Assembly (NCBI GenBank): GCA_001920415.1
Contig: MNJR01000005.1
Coordinates: 1 to 64,000 of the forward strand
Source of the DNA: Acidobacteria bacterium 13_1_20CM_3_53_8
Lineage (GTDB): Bacteria; Acidobacteriota; Blastocatellia; Pyrinomonadales; Pyrinomonadaceae
DNA: 64,000 nt
Direction of reading: 5' to 3'
Of the stretch, positions 7,497-17,911 are shown piece after piece (positions within the stretch are counted from its first letter, which is position 1; each line of letters begins with the position of its first letter). The translations under genes were made by a program, and so were the position numbers. The notes below the pieces were generated by a model that saw only the letters and a list, made by a program, of their open reading frames with translations, made no database searches and had not been told where the DNA came from.

Positions 7497-9842
7497 ATGA
7501 TTACAGATTTCCGCCAGCACCGCGTCACGTTAATCATCGTAGGCATCGTTATAGTCTTGGGCGCTCTCATAGCGCCCTTCACTTTCATGAGCGCAAGCTG
7601 TAGCACGCGCCCGCAGACTGTTGCCGAAGGTTCTGCGCTGGATCAACTGCGCGCGATGACGCGCAACGGCGTGCTGCCTTCGGAAGATGTGGTCGCGCAG
7701 ATCGAATCGTCATTTCCGAACTCGAAAGTCGCTGGCATCGCGCGTCTGATTCGCGCGCGTATTCATCTGAAGAACAACGATGCGAGCGGCGCAGCGGCGC
7801 TTCTGGATTCGGCTGTCATACGCGAGCGCACACGTTTGGGCGATTACGCGCTCTTAATGCGCGCGCAGGCTCTTGAGCAAACGGGTCGTCGCAATGAGGC
7901 GCGCTCGGCCTATGAACAACTTTTGCATGATTACCCGAACTCACTGCGAGCGCGCGACGCACGACTTCACATCGCACAAATCGCTTTGCAGGACAACCAG
8001 GCGGCGGCTATTCCGACTCTCTTAAGAGAGGCTGCGACGAGAGACGACGCTGCTGCTTTGTTGCTAACGGCCAAGGCTTACGAGCAAGCTGCGGATTCTA
8101 CGCGCGCTCTCGCTGCTTATCGCCGCATCTATTTTTACGCGCCCGCTTCGAGCGAATCAGTGGACGCCGAAGCCGCTATCACGCGCTTGAATTCCACCAA
8201 TTCGCCTGCGACAGCCGAAGAAGCTATCACGCGCGCAGAGAAACTTTTCGAAACAAAACGATATGAAGCTGCTTTGAACGCTTACTCCACTGCGTTCGAG
8301 CGCTTCCCCGCGACTGCGAACGCGCAGGCCGAGCTTCATCGCGGCGTCTCCGCTTTCAATGCCAAACGCACTGTGGACGCTGTCGCCGCGCTCAACCTTG
8401 TGCCGACGGGCGCGGGCGAGACTCGCGCGGAAGCTCTCTACTACTTGACGCAGACTTACGCGAAAGCCAGGCAATGGGCGCAGGCTCATAACGCTACGGA
8501 CGAAATGCGACGCCTCTTTCCGCAGAGCAACTGGACGCCGCGCGCTATCGTCGCAGCCGGACAGATTGCGCGAGATGCCAGAAACGACACGGACGCTCAA
8601 GCCTTCTTCCGCGCAGCCGTCAGCGCATATCCCGGCAACGCCGATGTTGCTCAAGCGCAATTCGAGTTGGCATGGGCTGCACACGAGGCGAAAAATTATC
8701 AGGAGTCGTCGCGTCTACTGACAGAGCATCTTGCGGATTACGCTGGCAAGAATACAGACAATCGTGGACGCGCTGGCTACTGGGCTGCGCGCGATTCCGA
8801 GCGAATTGGAAAGCTCGCGGAAGCTCGCGCGATCTACGAAGCCATGCAGGCGCGTTACTCCGCGAACTGGTACGGCTATCTTTCCAAACAGCGTCTGGAC
8901 ACTATGACGCGCAACGCCGCAGCTTCGCAGAACACTTTTGCGCCCGATTCGTTAATCGGTCGCGCCGTAGCCAATCTTCAAACTGTAAGCTTCGCGCAAG
9001 AGTCCGCAGGGCAGAATGAAGATGAAAGAATCCTGAAAGCAGATCAGCTATCGAACACGGGCGCGGACGATTGGGCGTTGGAAGAGTTGAACGCGGCTTC
9101 CGAGTCAGCGCCGAACAGCCCGCGAATCAACCTTGCGATGGCGCGCATCTATCGTTTTCGAGAAGACAATCTGCAAGCATTCAACATATTGAAAAGAACC
9201 TATCCAGATTACGCGCAGATGAGAGTGGAAGAGTTGACGCGCGAAGAGTGGGACATATTTTATCCGCTCTCCTACTGGGACATCATCACGCAAGAGGCGC
9301 GCGCGCGAAACTTAGACCCTTATCAAGTCGCAGGATTAATTCGCCAGGAATCGGTCTTCAACCCGCGCGCCCGCTCCAACGCAAACGCTTACGGCTTGAT
9401 GCAACTGCTTGTTCCCACAGGCAAGCTCACGGCTTTAAAATACGGCGTCAACCGTGATGTTACTGTCGAGTCATTGTACGAACCCAGACTCAACATTCAA
9501 CTTGGCACAGCATATTTTCGAGACCAAATGGACAAGTACGGTCGCATAGAATACGTCGCAGCCGCATATAACGCAGGCCCACAGCGTGCGAGCGCGTGGC
9601 GCACGAGTTTGCCCGCAGAGATTGACGAGTGGGTCGAAGCGATTCCATTCCGCGAAACGCGCGGCTACGTTCAGGGCGTGGTGCGCAACACGCTTCAATA
9701 CCGCAGGCTCTACGACGAGCAGGGTCGTTTTCGTGCGGAAGTCGGCACGCGCTCGGTGAATGCACCTGCCCCCGGCAACGCGCCTGCCATGCAGCCCGCG
9801 AATCAAAACACTCGCCCGCGCCGCGTGAGCGGAGAAGAGTAA
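7497..9842 (+). CDS. Slt70-like soluble lytic transglycosylase with TPR superhelix
   Basis: The 781-residue protein has a membrane-spanning or signal segment at residues 10-32 (VTLIIVGIVIVLGALIAPF, then MSASC). About 500 residues of TPR/Sel-like helices follow (ALLMRAQALEQTGRRNEARS, EALYYLTQTYAKARQWAQAH), then a C-terminal GH23 SLT domain. The SLT motifs are clear: VAGLIRQESVFNP (catalytic E618), AYGLMQLLVPTG, and AAYNAGP. This is the Slt70 layout, a helical doughnut carrying an exolytic transglycosylase for peptidoglycan turnover. The last 30 residues are a proline-rich tail. The TAA stop opens the next palindromic repeat. Confidence 0.9.
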   Translation: MITDFRQHRVTLIIVGIVIVLGALIAPFTFMSASCSTRPQTVAEGSALDQLRAMTRNGVLPSEDVVAQIESSFPNSKVAGIARLIRARIHLKNNDASGAAALLDSAVIRERTRLGDYALLMRAQALEQTGRRNEARSAYEQLLHDYPNSLRARDARLHIAQIALQDNQAAAIPTLLREAATRDDAAALLLTAKAYEQAADSTRALAAYRRIYFYAPASSESVDAEAAITRLNSTNSPATAEEAITRAEKLFETKRYEAALNAYSTAFERFPATANAQAELHRGVSAFNAKRTVDAVAALNLVPTGAGETRAEALYYLTQTYAKARQWAQAHNATDEMRRLFPQSNWTPRAIVAAGQIARDARNDTDAQAFFRAAVSAYPGNADVAQAQFELAWAAHEAKNYQESSRLLTEHLADYAGKNTDNRGRAGYWAARDSERIGKLAEARAIYEAMQARYSANWYGYLSKQRLDTMTRNAAASQNTFAPDSLIGRAVANLQTVSFAQESAGQNEDERILKADQLSNTGADDWALEELNAASESAPNSPRINLAMARIYRFREDNLQAFNILKRTYPDYAQMRVEELTREEWDIFYPLSYWDIITQEARARNLDPYQVAGLIRQESVFNPRARSNANAYGLMQLLVPTGKLTALKYGVNRDVTVESLYEPRLNIQLGTAYFRDQMDKYGRIEYVAAAYNAGPQRASAWRTSLPAEIDEWVEAIPFRETRGYVQGVVRNTLQYRRLYDEQGRFRAEVGTRSVNAPAPGNAPAMQPANQNTRPRRVSGEE

Positions 9843-9968
9843 AAAGGTAAAAGTAAAAAGGCAAAAGGAAGGCTGAAACCATCTTTTAATTAAAAGATTG
9901 GCTTCCCCTCACTTTTGCCTTTTACCTTTTTACTTTTGCCTTTACTTTTGCCTTTTTACTTTTGACTT
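9841..9968. repeat. Palindromic repeat, 'aaaaggcaaaagg' word type
   Basis: The left arm is taaaaaggtaaaagtaaaaa and onward (9841-9870). The right arm is made of cttttgccttttaccttttt words (9911-9968). The right arm is in frame with the downstream PEGA-TPR gene and would encode a Phe/Leu-rich hydrophobic stretch if translated. The real start is judged to be the GTG at 9988. Confidence 0.85.
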
Positions 9969-9987
9969 TTTTGGAGAGCTTTCAATC

Positions 9988-10950
9988 GTGACAAATCGCA
10001 ACGCTCTTAAACTCAGCCGTATTATCTCCTCGCTCTTAATCTTCACATTCTTCGCCGTCACTTCTTTTATCGTGCCTGATACTTTTGCCCAGAGGCGAAC
10101 TAATCGAACGGCCACGCAATCAGCTAGCGCAAAATCAATCACCGTTCAAACAGAGCCGGGTGCAATCATCTGGCTAGACGAAGTTCGACGCGGGCTGACG
10201 GATGAATCGGGCAAGCTTGTTATTAAAACGGTCGCGGCTGGTCGTCATACATTGCGTGTTCGCGCGAGCGGTTTTTCCGAGAGAACACTAGGGATTCTGC
10301 CAACGCAACGCGGCACGGTCAGCGTGAAACTCACACGCACTACGAATGAAGCAGAGTTAGCCTTTCAAAAAGCAGAAGAGGCGCGCGAGCGTGCGCGCGA
10401 CGACGAAACGCGTAGCCAATCGGCAGAACTTTATCGCCGTGCTTTAAAACTTCGCCCCAACTTCGCGGCTGCTCATTTGGGTCTCGCCCGCCTTCTTCTG
10501 GACATGAGCGATTACAAATCCGCTCTCTCCGAAATTGATGAAGCCCGCGCTGATCGCCCAGTTTACGCGGAAGCCTCTGCCGTAGAAGGTCGCATCCTGC
10601 GCGAGATGGCATTCGAGGATCGCGCCATAGAATCTTTCCGCCGCTCTATACGCGAAGCGCACGGCTTTCAACCCGAAGCTCACACAGGCCTCGCTCGCGT
10701 CTACGAAGACAAAGGCCAACTAGAACAGGCTGTGGAAGAATACCGCGCAGCCCTTGCCCAGCTTTCCGACACAGAACCCGTCATCTACCAACTGCTAGGC
10801 TCCGTCTACGAAAAATTACAGAAGTACCGCGATGCCGTTTCAGCCTACGAAAAATATCTTGAGCTTGCGCCGAACGGCACGCTCGCGCCCGCCATTCGTT
10901 CAATCATAGATCAACTGAAACAGCAGGCCGCAGAGCAAGCAACGCCGTAG
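9988..10950 (+). CDS. Secreted PEGA-domain TPR protein
   Basis: The start chosen is the GTG at 9988, preceded by TTGGAGAGC about 10 bp upstream. The longer in-frame extension to 9898 lies in repeat sequence. The 320-residue product has a signal peptide (ALKLSRIISSLLIFTFFAVTS). It continues with a PEGA domain (VQTEPGAIIWLDEVRRG, TVAAGRHTLRVRASGF) and then TPR motifs (FAAAHLGLARLLLDMSDYKS, AVEEYRAALAQL, DAVSAYEKYLELAPNG). PEGA domains are found in surface or S-layer-associated proteins and probably bind glycans or other proteins. A periplasmic assembly role is inferred. Confidence 0.82.
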   Translation: MTNRNALKLSRIISSLLIFTFFAVTSFIVPDTFAQRRTNRTATQSASAKSITVQTEPGAIIWLDEVRRGLTDESGKLVIKTVAAGRHTLRVRASGFSERTLGILPTQRGTVSVKLTRTTNEAELAFQKAEEARERARDDETRSQSAELYRRALKLRPNFAAAHLGLARLLLDMSDYKSALSEIDEARADRPVYAEASAVEGRILREMAFEDRAIESFRRSIREAHGFQPEAHTGLARVYEDKGQLEQAVEEYRAALAQLSDTEPVIYQLLGSVYEKLQKYRDAVSAYEKYLELAPNGTLAPAIRSIIDQLKQQAAEQATP

Positions 10951-11006
10951 AATTATTCACTTCTCATGCTTGCCCTTAATGTTTGAAAGCTTTAATGTAC
11001 TCAATT

Positions 11007-11225
11007 ATGAGCACACAACTTTCTGACATTCTTCAGATGAGCGTGGCCGAGCGTATTCAACTTGTTGAAGATATTTGGGACAGTATCGCTGCCGTCCCCG
11101 AAGCCATACCACTGACAGATGAGGAAAGACAGGAGCTAGACCGTCGTTTGGAGATGTATGCGCAGAATCCTGATGAGGGTATTCCCTGGGACGAGCTTAA
11201 AGAGAGAGTACGCAAATCCGCATGA
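11007..11225 (+). CDS. Addiction module antitoxin (Unstab_antitox/TIGR02574 type)
   Basis: A 72-residue protein with the signature of the putative addiction module component family: LSDILQMSVAERIQLVEDIW near the N-terminus and an ELDRRLEMYAQNPDEGIPWD segment near the C-terminus. Members neutralise a ParE/RelE toxin through an extended C-terminal helix. Start candidates are the ATGs at 10995 and 11007; the second gives the usual family length. Its stop overlaps the toxin start (ATGA, 11222-11225), a typical coupled toxin-antitoxin arrangement. Autoregulation is likely by family analogy, but no operator was identified. Confidence 0.85.
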   Translation: MSTQLSDILQMSVAERIQLVEDIWDSIAAVPEAIPLTDEERQELDRRLEMYAQNPDEGIPWDELKERVRKSA

Positions 11226-11518
11226 CGTACAATGTCATCGTTCGTCCAGAGGCAGAGCGCGAGATTCAAGAAGCGTTTGATTGGTACGAAGAGCAGAGTG
11301 AAGGTCTAGGTCTTGATTTTCTTCGCGCGGCAGATGCCTGCTTGTCCGTTGTGCAGCGTAACCCTTCGGCCTTTCAATCAGTACATAAGCAAGTTCGCCG
11401 CGCCCTTCTACGAAGATTTCCTTACATGCTCTTCTATCTTGTCAAAGAAGACACTATCATCGTGCTCGCCTGTTTCCATGTAAAACGCAGTCCTGCGGAT
11501 TGGCAGCGTAGAGTTTAA
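11222..11518 (+). CDS. RelE/ParE-family toxin
   Basis: A 98-residue ParE/RelE fold protein: YNVIVRPEAEREIQEAFDWY (N-terminal helices), GLGLDFLRAADACLSVVQRN, then the beta-sheet and basic segment RRALLRRFPYMLFYLVKED and the terminal VLACFHVKRSPADWQRR. This family either cleaves ribosome-bound mRNA (RelE) or poisons gyrase (ParE). The PYMLFYLV form and the partner type are closer to ParE-like members, but the target cannot be settled by reading. It is translationally coupled to the upstream antitoxin through ATGA. Confidence 0.87.
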   Translation: MTYNVIVRPEAEREIQEAFDWYEEQSEGLGLDFLRAADACLSVVQRNPSAFQSVHKQVRRALLRRFPYMLFYLVKEDTIIVLACFHVKRSPADWQRRV

Positions 11519-11543
11519 GAAGTCTCCTTTTAACGAATTCAAT

Positions 11544-12737
11544 ATGACATCACCCGCACCAACAAAACATCGCCACGTTTCGCACAAAGCCAGCCTGTTC
11601 ACAGAATCGGTCATACGTGAGATGACGCGCGAGGCAATGAAGTACGGGGCAGTGAATCTGTCGCAAGGGTTCCCGGACTTCGCCGCGCCCGAAGAGATAA
11701 AGCGTGTGGCTATGCAGGCAATCGCGGACGACGTGAACCAGTACGCGATAACATGGGGCGCGCGTGATTTCCGCGAAGCGATTGCGCAGAAAACTGAGCG
11801 GTATCTTGGACTGAAAATTAATCCCGAGACAGAGATTACTGTGACATGCGGCTCTACAGAAGGGATGATCGCGGCGATGATGGCTACGGTTGATCCGGGC
11901 GAAGAGGTCATAGTCTTCGAGCCTTTTTATGAGAACTACGCGCCGGACGCTATCCTGTCGGACGCTAAGCCAAGATACATTCCTCTTCGCGCGCCCGATT
12001 GGACATTTGATAGAGATGAGTTGCGCGCGGCTTTCAACGAAAAGACGAAAGCCATCATTATATGCAACCCGAACAATCCTACTGGAAAAGTTTTCACGCG
12101 CGACGAGATGGAGTTCATCGCAGAGCTATGCCTTGAGTTCGACGCACTATGCTTTACGGACGAGATTTACGAACACATACTTTATCCACGCGAAGGCGCA
12201 GAGATCAGTCACATCTCTATGGCGCAAGTAGAGGGGATGCGCGAGCGAACGGTGATTGTCAATTCGATGTCGAAGACCTACTCGGTGACGGGCTGGCGCG
12301 TCGGATACTGTATCGCGCCGCCCGAAGTTACGGGCGCGATTCGCAAGGTTCACGACTTCCTAACGGTCGGCGCAGCCGCCCCGCTTCAATCGGCAGGAGC
12401 TTATGCGCTGAAACTTCCTCCTGAATACTACGATCAGCTTCAAAAAGATTACGTGCACCGACGCGACCTGCTTCTGCCCTCTCTCGAAGAAGCTGGATTC
12501 AAAACTTTTCGTCCAGACGGCGCTTACTACATCATGACGGACATCAGCGCGTTTGGATTCAAAGACGATGTTGAGTTCACTCGTCACCTAATTCGCAACG
12601 TGGGCGTAGCCTGTGTGCCCGGCTCAAGTTTTTACAGCCGACCGGAGTTGGGCGCGCAGCAGGTTCGCTTCTGCTTCTGCAAGAAAGACGAAACACTCAA
12701 CGAAGCCGCCGAGAGATTGAGAAAACTTCGTCCCTGA
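11544..12737 (+). CDS. PLP-dependent class I/II aminotransferase
   Basis: A 397-residue fold-type I aminotransferase. Visible motifs are NLSQGFPDFAAPEEI (substrate-binding N-terminus), TCGSTEGMIAAMMA (phosphate cradle), ICNPNNPTGKVF, CFTDEIYEH (Asp and Tyr contacts to PLP), NSMSKTYSVTGWRVGY with the Schiff-base lysine K244, and QVRFCFCKKDETL near the C-terminus. The sequence is closest to the kynurenine-oxoglutarate/methionine/aspartate aminotransferase group. It probably transfers the amino group of an aromatic or sulfur amino acid to 2-oxoglutarate or a related keto acid; exact specificity is uncertain. It follows the toxin gene by 25 bp but is probably functionally unrelated. Confidence 0.88.
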   Translation: MTSPAPTKHRHVSHKASLFTESVIREMTREAMKYGAVNLSQGFPDFAAPEEIKRVAMQAIADDVNQYAITWGARDFREAIAQKTERYLGLKINPETEITVTCGSTEGMIAAMMATVDPGEEVIVFEPFYENYAPDAILSDAKPRYIPLRAPDWTFDRDELRAAFNEKTKAIIICNPNNPTGKVFTRDEMEFIAELCLEFDALCFTDEIYEHILYPREGAEISHISMAQVEGMRERTVIVNSMSKTYSVTGWRVGYCIAPPEVTGAIRKVHDFLTVGAAAPLQSAGAYALKLPPEYYDQLQKDYVHRRDLLLPSLEEAGFKTFRPDGAYYIMTDISAFGFKDDVEFTRHLIRNVGVACVPGSSFYSRPELGAQQVRFCFCKKDETLNEAAERLRKLRP

Positions 12738-12815
12738 ACTCTTTTACAGGACAGCAGCGAAGCCGGTGTTGATGCCGATTGAATCAAATCGTCTGGCCGA
12801 AGAGGTAAACAGCAG

Positions 12816-13001
12816 GTGTGGGACACTAAGCGTCAACTGATATGGTTCGGCGTAGGCTTCGCCTTCGGCACTTTCGTTCTCTATCAGGACTCGCATGACG
12901 AGCAGGGAAACTTCGGCCTGCGCTTCTTCATCTTCATGGAAGCCCTACTCGCCCTCATCATGTCCGTGATGTTCTATTTCTATTCGAGAAGAAAGCCTTA
13001 A
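12816..13001 (+). CDS. Small membrane protein, hypothetical (61 aa)
   Basis: This GTG-start gene (ribosome site AAGAGG about 10 bp upstream) encodes a 61-residue protein with two hydrophobic segments. The first is LIWFGVGFAFGTFVLY and the second is FFIFMEALLALIMSVMFYFY, joined by a short polar loop (QDSHDEQGNFG) and ending in the basic tail SRRKP. Two transmembrane helices with positive residues at the end are predicted. No family was recognised. Its TAA stop lies in the arm of the following palindrome, mirrored by the stop of the convergent VWFA gene. Confidence 0.6.
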   Translation: MWDTKRQLIWFGVGFAFGTFVLYQDSHDEQGNFGLRFFIFMEALLALIMSVMFYFYSRRKP

Positions 13002-13096
13002 AAGCAGTTTACAGTTTACAGTTTTCAGTTTTCAGAAAGAAGAGCGAAAGGCTTTTATCTGAAATCTGAAAACTGAAAACTGTAAACTGCTTTTAA
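12997..13096. repeat. Palindromic repeat, 'cagtttacagttttcag' word type
   Basis: The arms are cttaaaagcagtttacagtt and onward (12997-13035) and its reverse complement (13060-13096). It sits exactly between two convergent genes, and both stop codons (cctTAAaagcag on each strand) are part of the arms. It is positioned to act as a bidirectional transcription stop. Confidence 0.88.
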
Positions 13097-14022
13097 GGCT
13101 GCATCGTCTTTGCGCGAACCTTTATGCCGGAGTCTGCTGTGATTAGCAGGCGGCGCGGCTGGCCTGTTATGACGTTGGTGGGGACGTAAGAGAGTGTGTA
13201 GCGGTTCTTGCGCAGCTCGTCGCAGATCGAGCTTGCGGCTGCGCGCGAGTCATCAATCGGAAATACTAAACCGCCCGTGCCTTCTGTGAGCTTGACTATT
13301 ACTTGATTCGGTTTCGGTTGCTCGCGCCGTAGCGCGCCGCCCGTTCTGTCCTGCAACTGCACCGCGTAGACTGTGATGTCCTGCTGCTGCAATTCGCCTA
13401 AAATTCCCTCGAAGTGCGTGGCGCTTCCGCGATCCAGCCCGTCGCCAATGATGACTATGATGCGCTTCTGCGTCGTGCCTGAAATTGGACGTAGCGCTTC
13501 TTCAATTACTGCCTTTAGGGCATCGAACAAATGCGGCTCACCCTTCTTCCTGAAAGACTTCAGCGATTGTTCGATCTTCTTCGCGTCGTCAGTCCAGTCG
13601 GCTACAATCTCCGCCTGCTCGTCGTAGCCTACTATCAACAACTGGTCGCCTTCGTAAATCTCGTAGGCGAATTCGCGCGCGGCCTCTTCCAATTTCTCAA
13701 CGTCTGCGCGGACAGTTTGCGAGTTGTCAACGAGAAGGACTATGCGCGCAGGTGATGGATCGGGCGAGAAACTTTTGACAGTTTGCTCTATGCCGTTCTC
13801 GAAGATGGAGATTTGGTTGCTGGTTATAGGCGCGTTTGAATTGTCTTCGCGCGTGGCCGTTACGCTCATGAAGACGCCGTTTTGACCTTCGGTGTTAGGC
13901 CTACGCCCGGCCTGCCCCATCGCTAGAAGAAAGGTAAATGTTAAAAGGCAAAAGGCAAAAGGTAGGCGAAGACCAGGCTTCGTCTTCTTAGATTTAAATT
14001 TTGCTTTGCGCAAATCAATCAC
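13093..14022 (-). CDS. Secreted VWFA-related protein
   Basis: The start is taken as GTG at 14022, overlapping the end of the FmdB gene by 8 nt (GTGATTGA), which implies translational coupling. A longer frame exists upstream, but it only shadows fmdB. The 309-residue product has a signal peptide whose hydrophobic core (LPFAFCLLTFTFLLAMG) is encoded by repeat words of the cttttgcctttt type. A von Willebrand A domain of the acidobacterial type follows: IVLLVDNSQTV (a MIDAS-like DxSxT), IIVIIGDGLDRG, ELQQQDITVYAVQLQD. The C-terminal segment is conserved (YTLSYVPTNVITGQPRRL). Role unknown; presumably an extracytoplasmic adhesion or scaffold protein. Confidence 0.8.
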   Translation of the reverse strand: MIDLRKAKFKSKKTKPGLRLPFAFCLLTFTFLLAMGQAGRRPNTEGQNGVFMSVTATREDNSNAPITSNQISIFENGIEQTVKSFSPDPSPARIVLLVDNSQTVRADVEKLEEAAREFAYEIYEGDQLLIVGYDEQAEIVADWTDDAKKIEQSLKSFRKKGEPHLFDALKAVIEEALRPISGTTQKRIIVIIGDGLDRGSATHFEGILGELQQQDITVYAVQLQDRTGGALRREQPKPNQVIVKLTEGTGGLVFPIDDSRAAASSICDELRKNRYTLSYVPTNVITGQPRRLLITADSGIKVRAKTMQP

Positions 14023-14347
14023 CGCTGGTCGTTGTGGAGGTTTTCTTCGTTGAAGCCTTCTCCGCGCTCTCTTTAGATGCAGGCTTATCCGCGCTCGTAG
14101 AAGGTTCATTTGATGCGCCCTTCTTCTCATCTGAAGCGCTCGTCTTCTCTTCTTTAGCCTCGCCTTTTTTGCCAGCGTAATCCGTCACGTACCAGCCCGC
14201 GCCTTTGAATTGAATCGCAGGAGCAGACAGCAACTTCTCAAGTCGTCCTCCGCACTTACGACATTTAGTGAGCGGCTTGTCCGTAAACTTCTGCATAGCT
14301 TCTGTGCGCGCGCCGCACTTTTTACATTGATACTCATAAATCGGCAT
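14015..14347 (-). CDS. FmdB-family zinc-ribbon protein
   Basis: A 110-residue protein with the FmdB/CxxC zinc ribbon at its N-terminus: MPIYEYQCKKCGARTEAMQK, then LTKCRKCGGRLEKLLSAPA, giving two CxxC pairs. A Lys/Glu/Ser-rich disordered tail with many charged repeats follows (EEKTSASDEKKGASNEPSTS). The family is a putative regulatory protein first named beside formamidase genes, and its molecular role is unsettled. The start ATG at 14347 has an AGAGGA ribosome site about 10 bp upstream on its strand. Its 3' end overlaps the VWFA gene start. Confidence 0.82.
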   Translation of the reverse strand: MPIYEYQCKKCGARTEAMQKFTDKPLTKCRKCGGRLEKLLSAPAIQFKGAGWYVTDYAGKKGEAKEEKTSASDEKKGASNEPSTSADKPASKESAEKASTKKTSTTTSGD

Positions 14348-14594
14348 CACTATTTTCCTCTGATTACGAAAATGAACTTATTTTTCAATTAGAGATTATA
14401 CGAGAGCGTTCAAAATGCTCGCAACCATTCATTACAAACCTATGATGCGCAAATTGCCAAATCGTTGGCATCATCTAATACACAACAGGAAAATAATTTT
14501 TCTCTAAAAAATTATCGTAGCTCTTCGATACGTTCACAGCCTCGACCACCTGTAAGTTGACTCTCAAGATGAACGAATTTGAGTGAAGTTTAGC

Positions 14595-14835
14595 TATAAT
14601 TGAGCTTAGCGGTGTTCGGTCTAAATACGCATAGGAAAAGGACTTAACCGCATGAATTTATTCATGGGATGCAACCAAACCGCAACTTCTTCCATCTTAT
14701 TATCGCTGTCTCGATGGTCTGTTCTTTGATACAGGTCATCAGCGCCATGCGTAGCCCCCAAACCTTCTGCGCTTGCTAGTTAAGAAACGCAGATCGAATG
14801 ACCTCCTCCGGGGTCATAGCTCACATGGAGAGTTG
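14595..14835 (+). promoter_or_regulatory. Structured 5' leader of a lytic transglycosylase gene, riboswitch candidate
   Basis: A consensus -10 box TATAAT lies at 14595-14600 and is followed by about 230 nt of untranslated leader. It contains a hairpin GCAT..ATGAATTTATTCAT..ATGC (14650-14680), A-rich single strands (GCAACCAAACCGCAAC) and a GC-rich hairpin near the gene (gacctcctccggggtc, about 14800-14815). Cell-wall hydrolase genes are common targets of c-di-AMP (ydaO) and sometimes c-di-GMP riboswitches. The leader has some resemblance to each of these but no convincing full match. No 300-base coding alternative is seen in 14351-14835. Confidence 0.35.
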
Positions 14836-15495
14836 ATGAGAATGAGAGTTCCCCATTTAGTACCCCTGTTTCGATCTTTCAAATTCGCGCCCGTAGCAAT
14901 CATAGCCCTCTTCTTCTTCACGAATCTGACGGGCTTCTTCTTCAACCGCGCGTTCGCTCCGTCGGCTCAGGCCGCGCAAGTTGAAACGGCTGCGGTTGAT
15001 GATGACTTCATTCCAGCCGACGTACCTTCGTCGGGCGACCACGATCTTGATCTAATCATCTTCCACACAGCCGAGCGCTATGGCGTTGACCCGCGCTTGG
15101 TGCATGCTGTCATCTGGAAAGAATCAAAGTACAAGCCGCAGGCAAGGTCGCATGCTGGCGCTATGGGCTTGATGCAGATGATGCCCGCTACGGCAAAACG
15201 CTTCGGCTGCACGGACGCGAACGACGAGGCGTCTAATGTTAACGCCGGGACGAAATATTTGCGCTGGCTGCTGAAGAGATTCAACGGCGACGTTTCGCTT
15301 GCGCTCGCAGCTTACAACGCTGGCGAGGGTTCTGTTGACAGGTACGCTGGCATCCCACCGTTCGCAGAGACGCAGAATTACGTGCGCGTAATTACGGCTC
15401 GCTACGGAAAGACATTTCATCCGATTCTTGACCCAGAGCAGGCGCGCGTTGAGTTCAATCTTGTTCCGCAGGTCGCGCAGTTGACCGAGCAGTAA
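14836..15495 (+). CDS. Secreted lytic transglycosylase (SLT domain)
   Basis: The start chosen is ATG at 14836 (GGAG at 14827-14830), giving 219 residues. Upstream in-frame codons belong to the leader. A signal or anchor segment (FKFAPVAIIALFFFTNLTGF) precedes an SLT/GH23 domain with all motifs: LVHAVIWKESKYKP (catalytic E96), GAMGLMQMMPATAKRFG, NAGTKYLRWLLKRFNGD, LALAAYNAGEGSVDRY and QNYVRVITARYG. It is a small, single-domain periplasmic transglycosylase of the YjbJ/MltC-like type. It is probably controlled by the long structured leader in front of it. A strong hairpin terminator follows. Confidence 0.9.
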   Translation: MRMRVPHLVPLFRSFKFAPVAIIALFFFTNLTGFFFNRAFAPSAQAAQVETAAVDDDFIPADVPSSGDHDLDLIIFHTAERYGVDPRLVHAVIWKESKYKPQARSHAGAMGLMQMMPATAKRFGCTDANDEASNVNAGTKYLRWLLKRFNGDVSLALAAYNAGEGSVDRYAGIPPFAETQNYVRVITARYGKTFHPILDPEQARVEFNLVPQVAQLTEQ

Positions 15496-15520
15496 AAATA
15501 GATTAAGTCAAAAGAGAGAA

Positions 15521-15558
15521 GCGAAGTTGAGAATCACTCTCAACTTCGCTTTTGCCTT
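15521..15558 (+). terminator. Rho-independent terminator
   Basis: A 12-bp perfect stem GCGAAGTTGAGA / TCTCAACTTCGC with a 5-nt loop is followed directly by TTTTGCCTTTT. It lies 26 bp after the lytic transglycosylase stop codon. Confidence 0.85.
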
Positions 15559-15679
15559 TTGGTTCTCTTCTTCAGTAGGATATGATTTCAAAAATTTCGA
15601 GTTGAGCGTCTTGGCGCACGTTCCCTTAATTCTCTCGCCATGAAGGAAGGGCGCGCGAGGACGCTCCAAATGTTTCAAG

Positions 15680-17836
<2,157 letters not shown>

Positions 17837-17911
17837 GACTTATTCCAAACACTGCCGCATAGCACCGCCAAGAACGGAGTTATGTAGCTTCGCTCGCGGA
17901 TGGAGAAATAA

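Noticed and set aside
9898-9987. N-terminal extension of the PEGA-TPR protein
   Set aside because: The added residues are encoded by the repeat arm, while GTG at 9988 has a better-placed ribosome site and yields a normal signal peptide.
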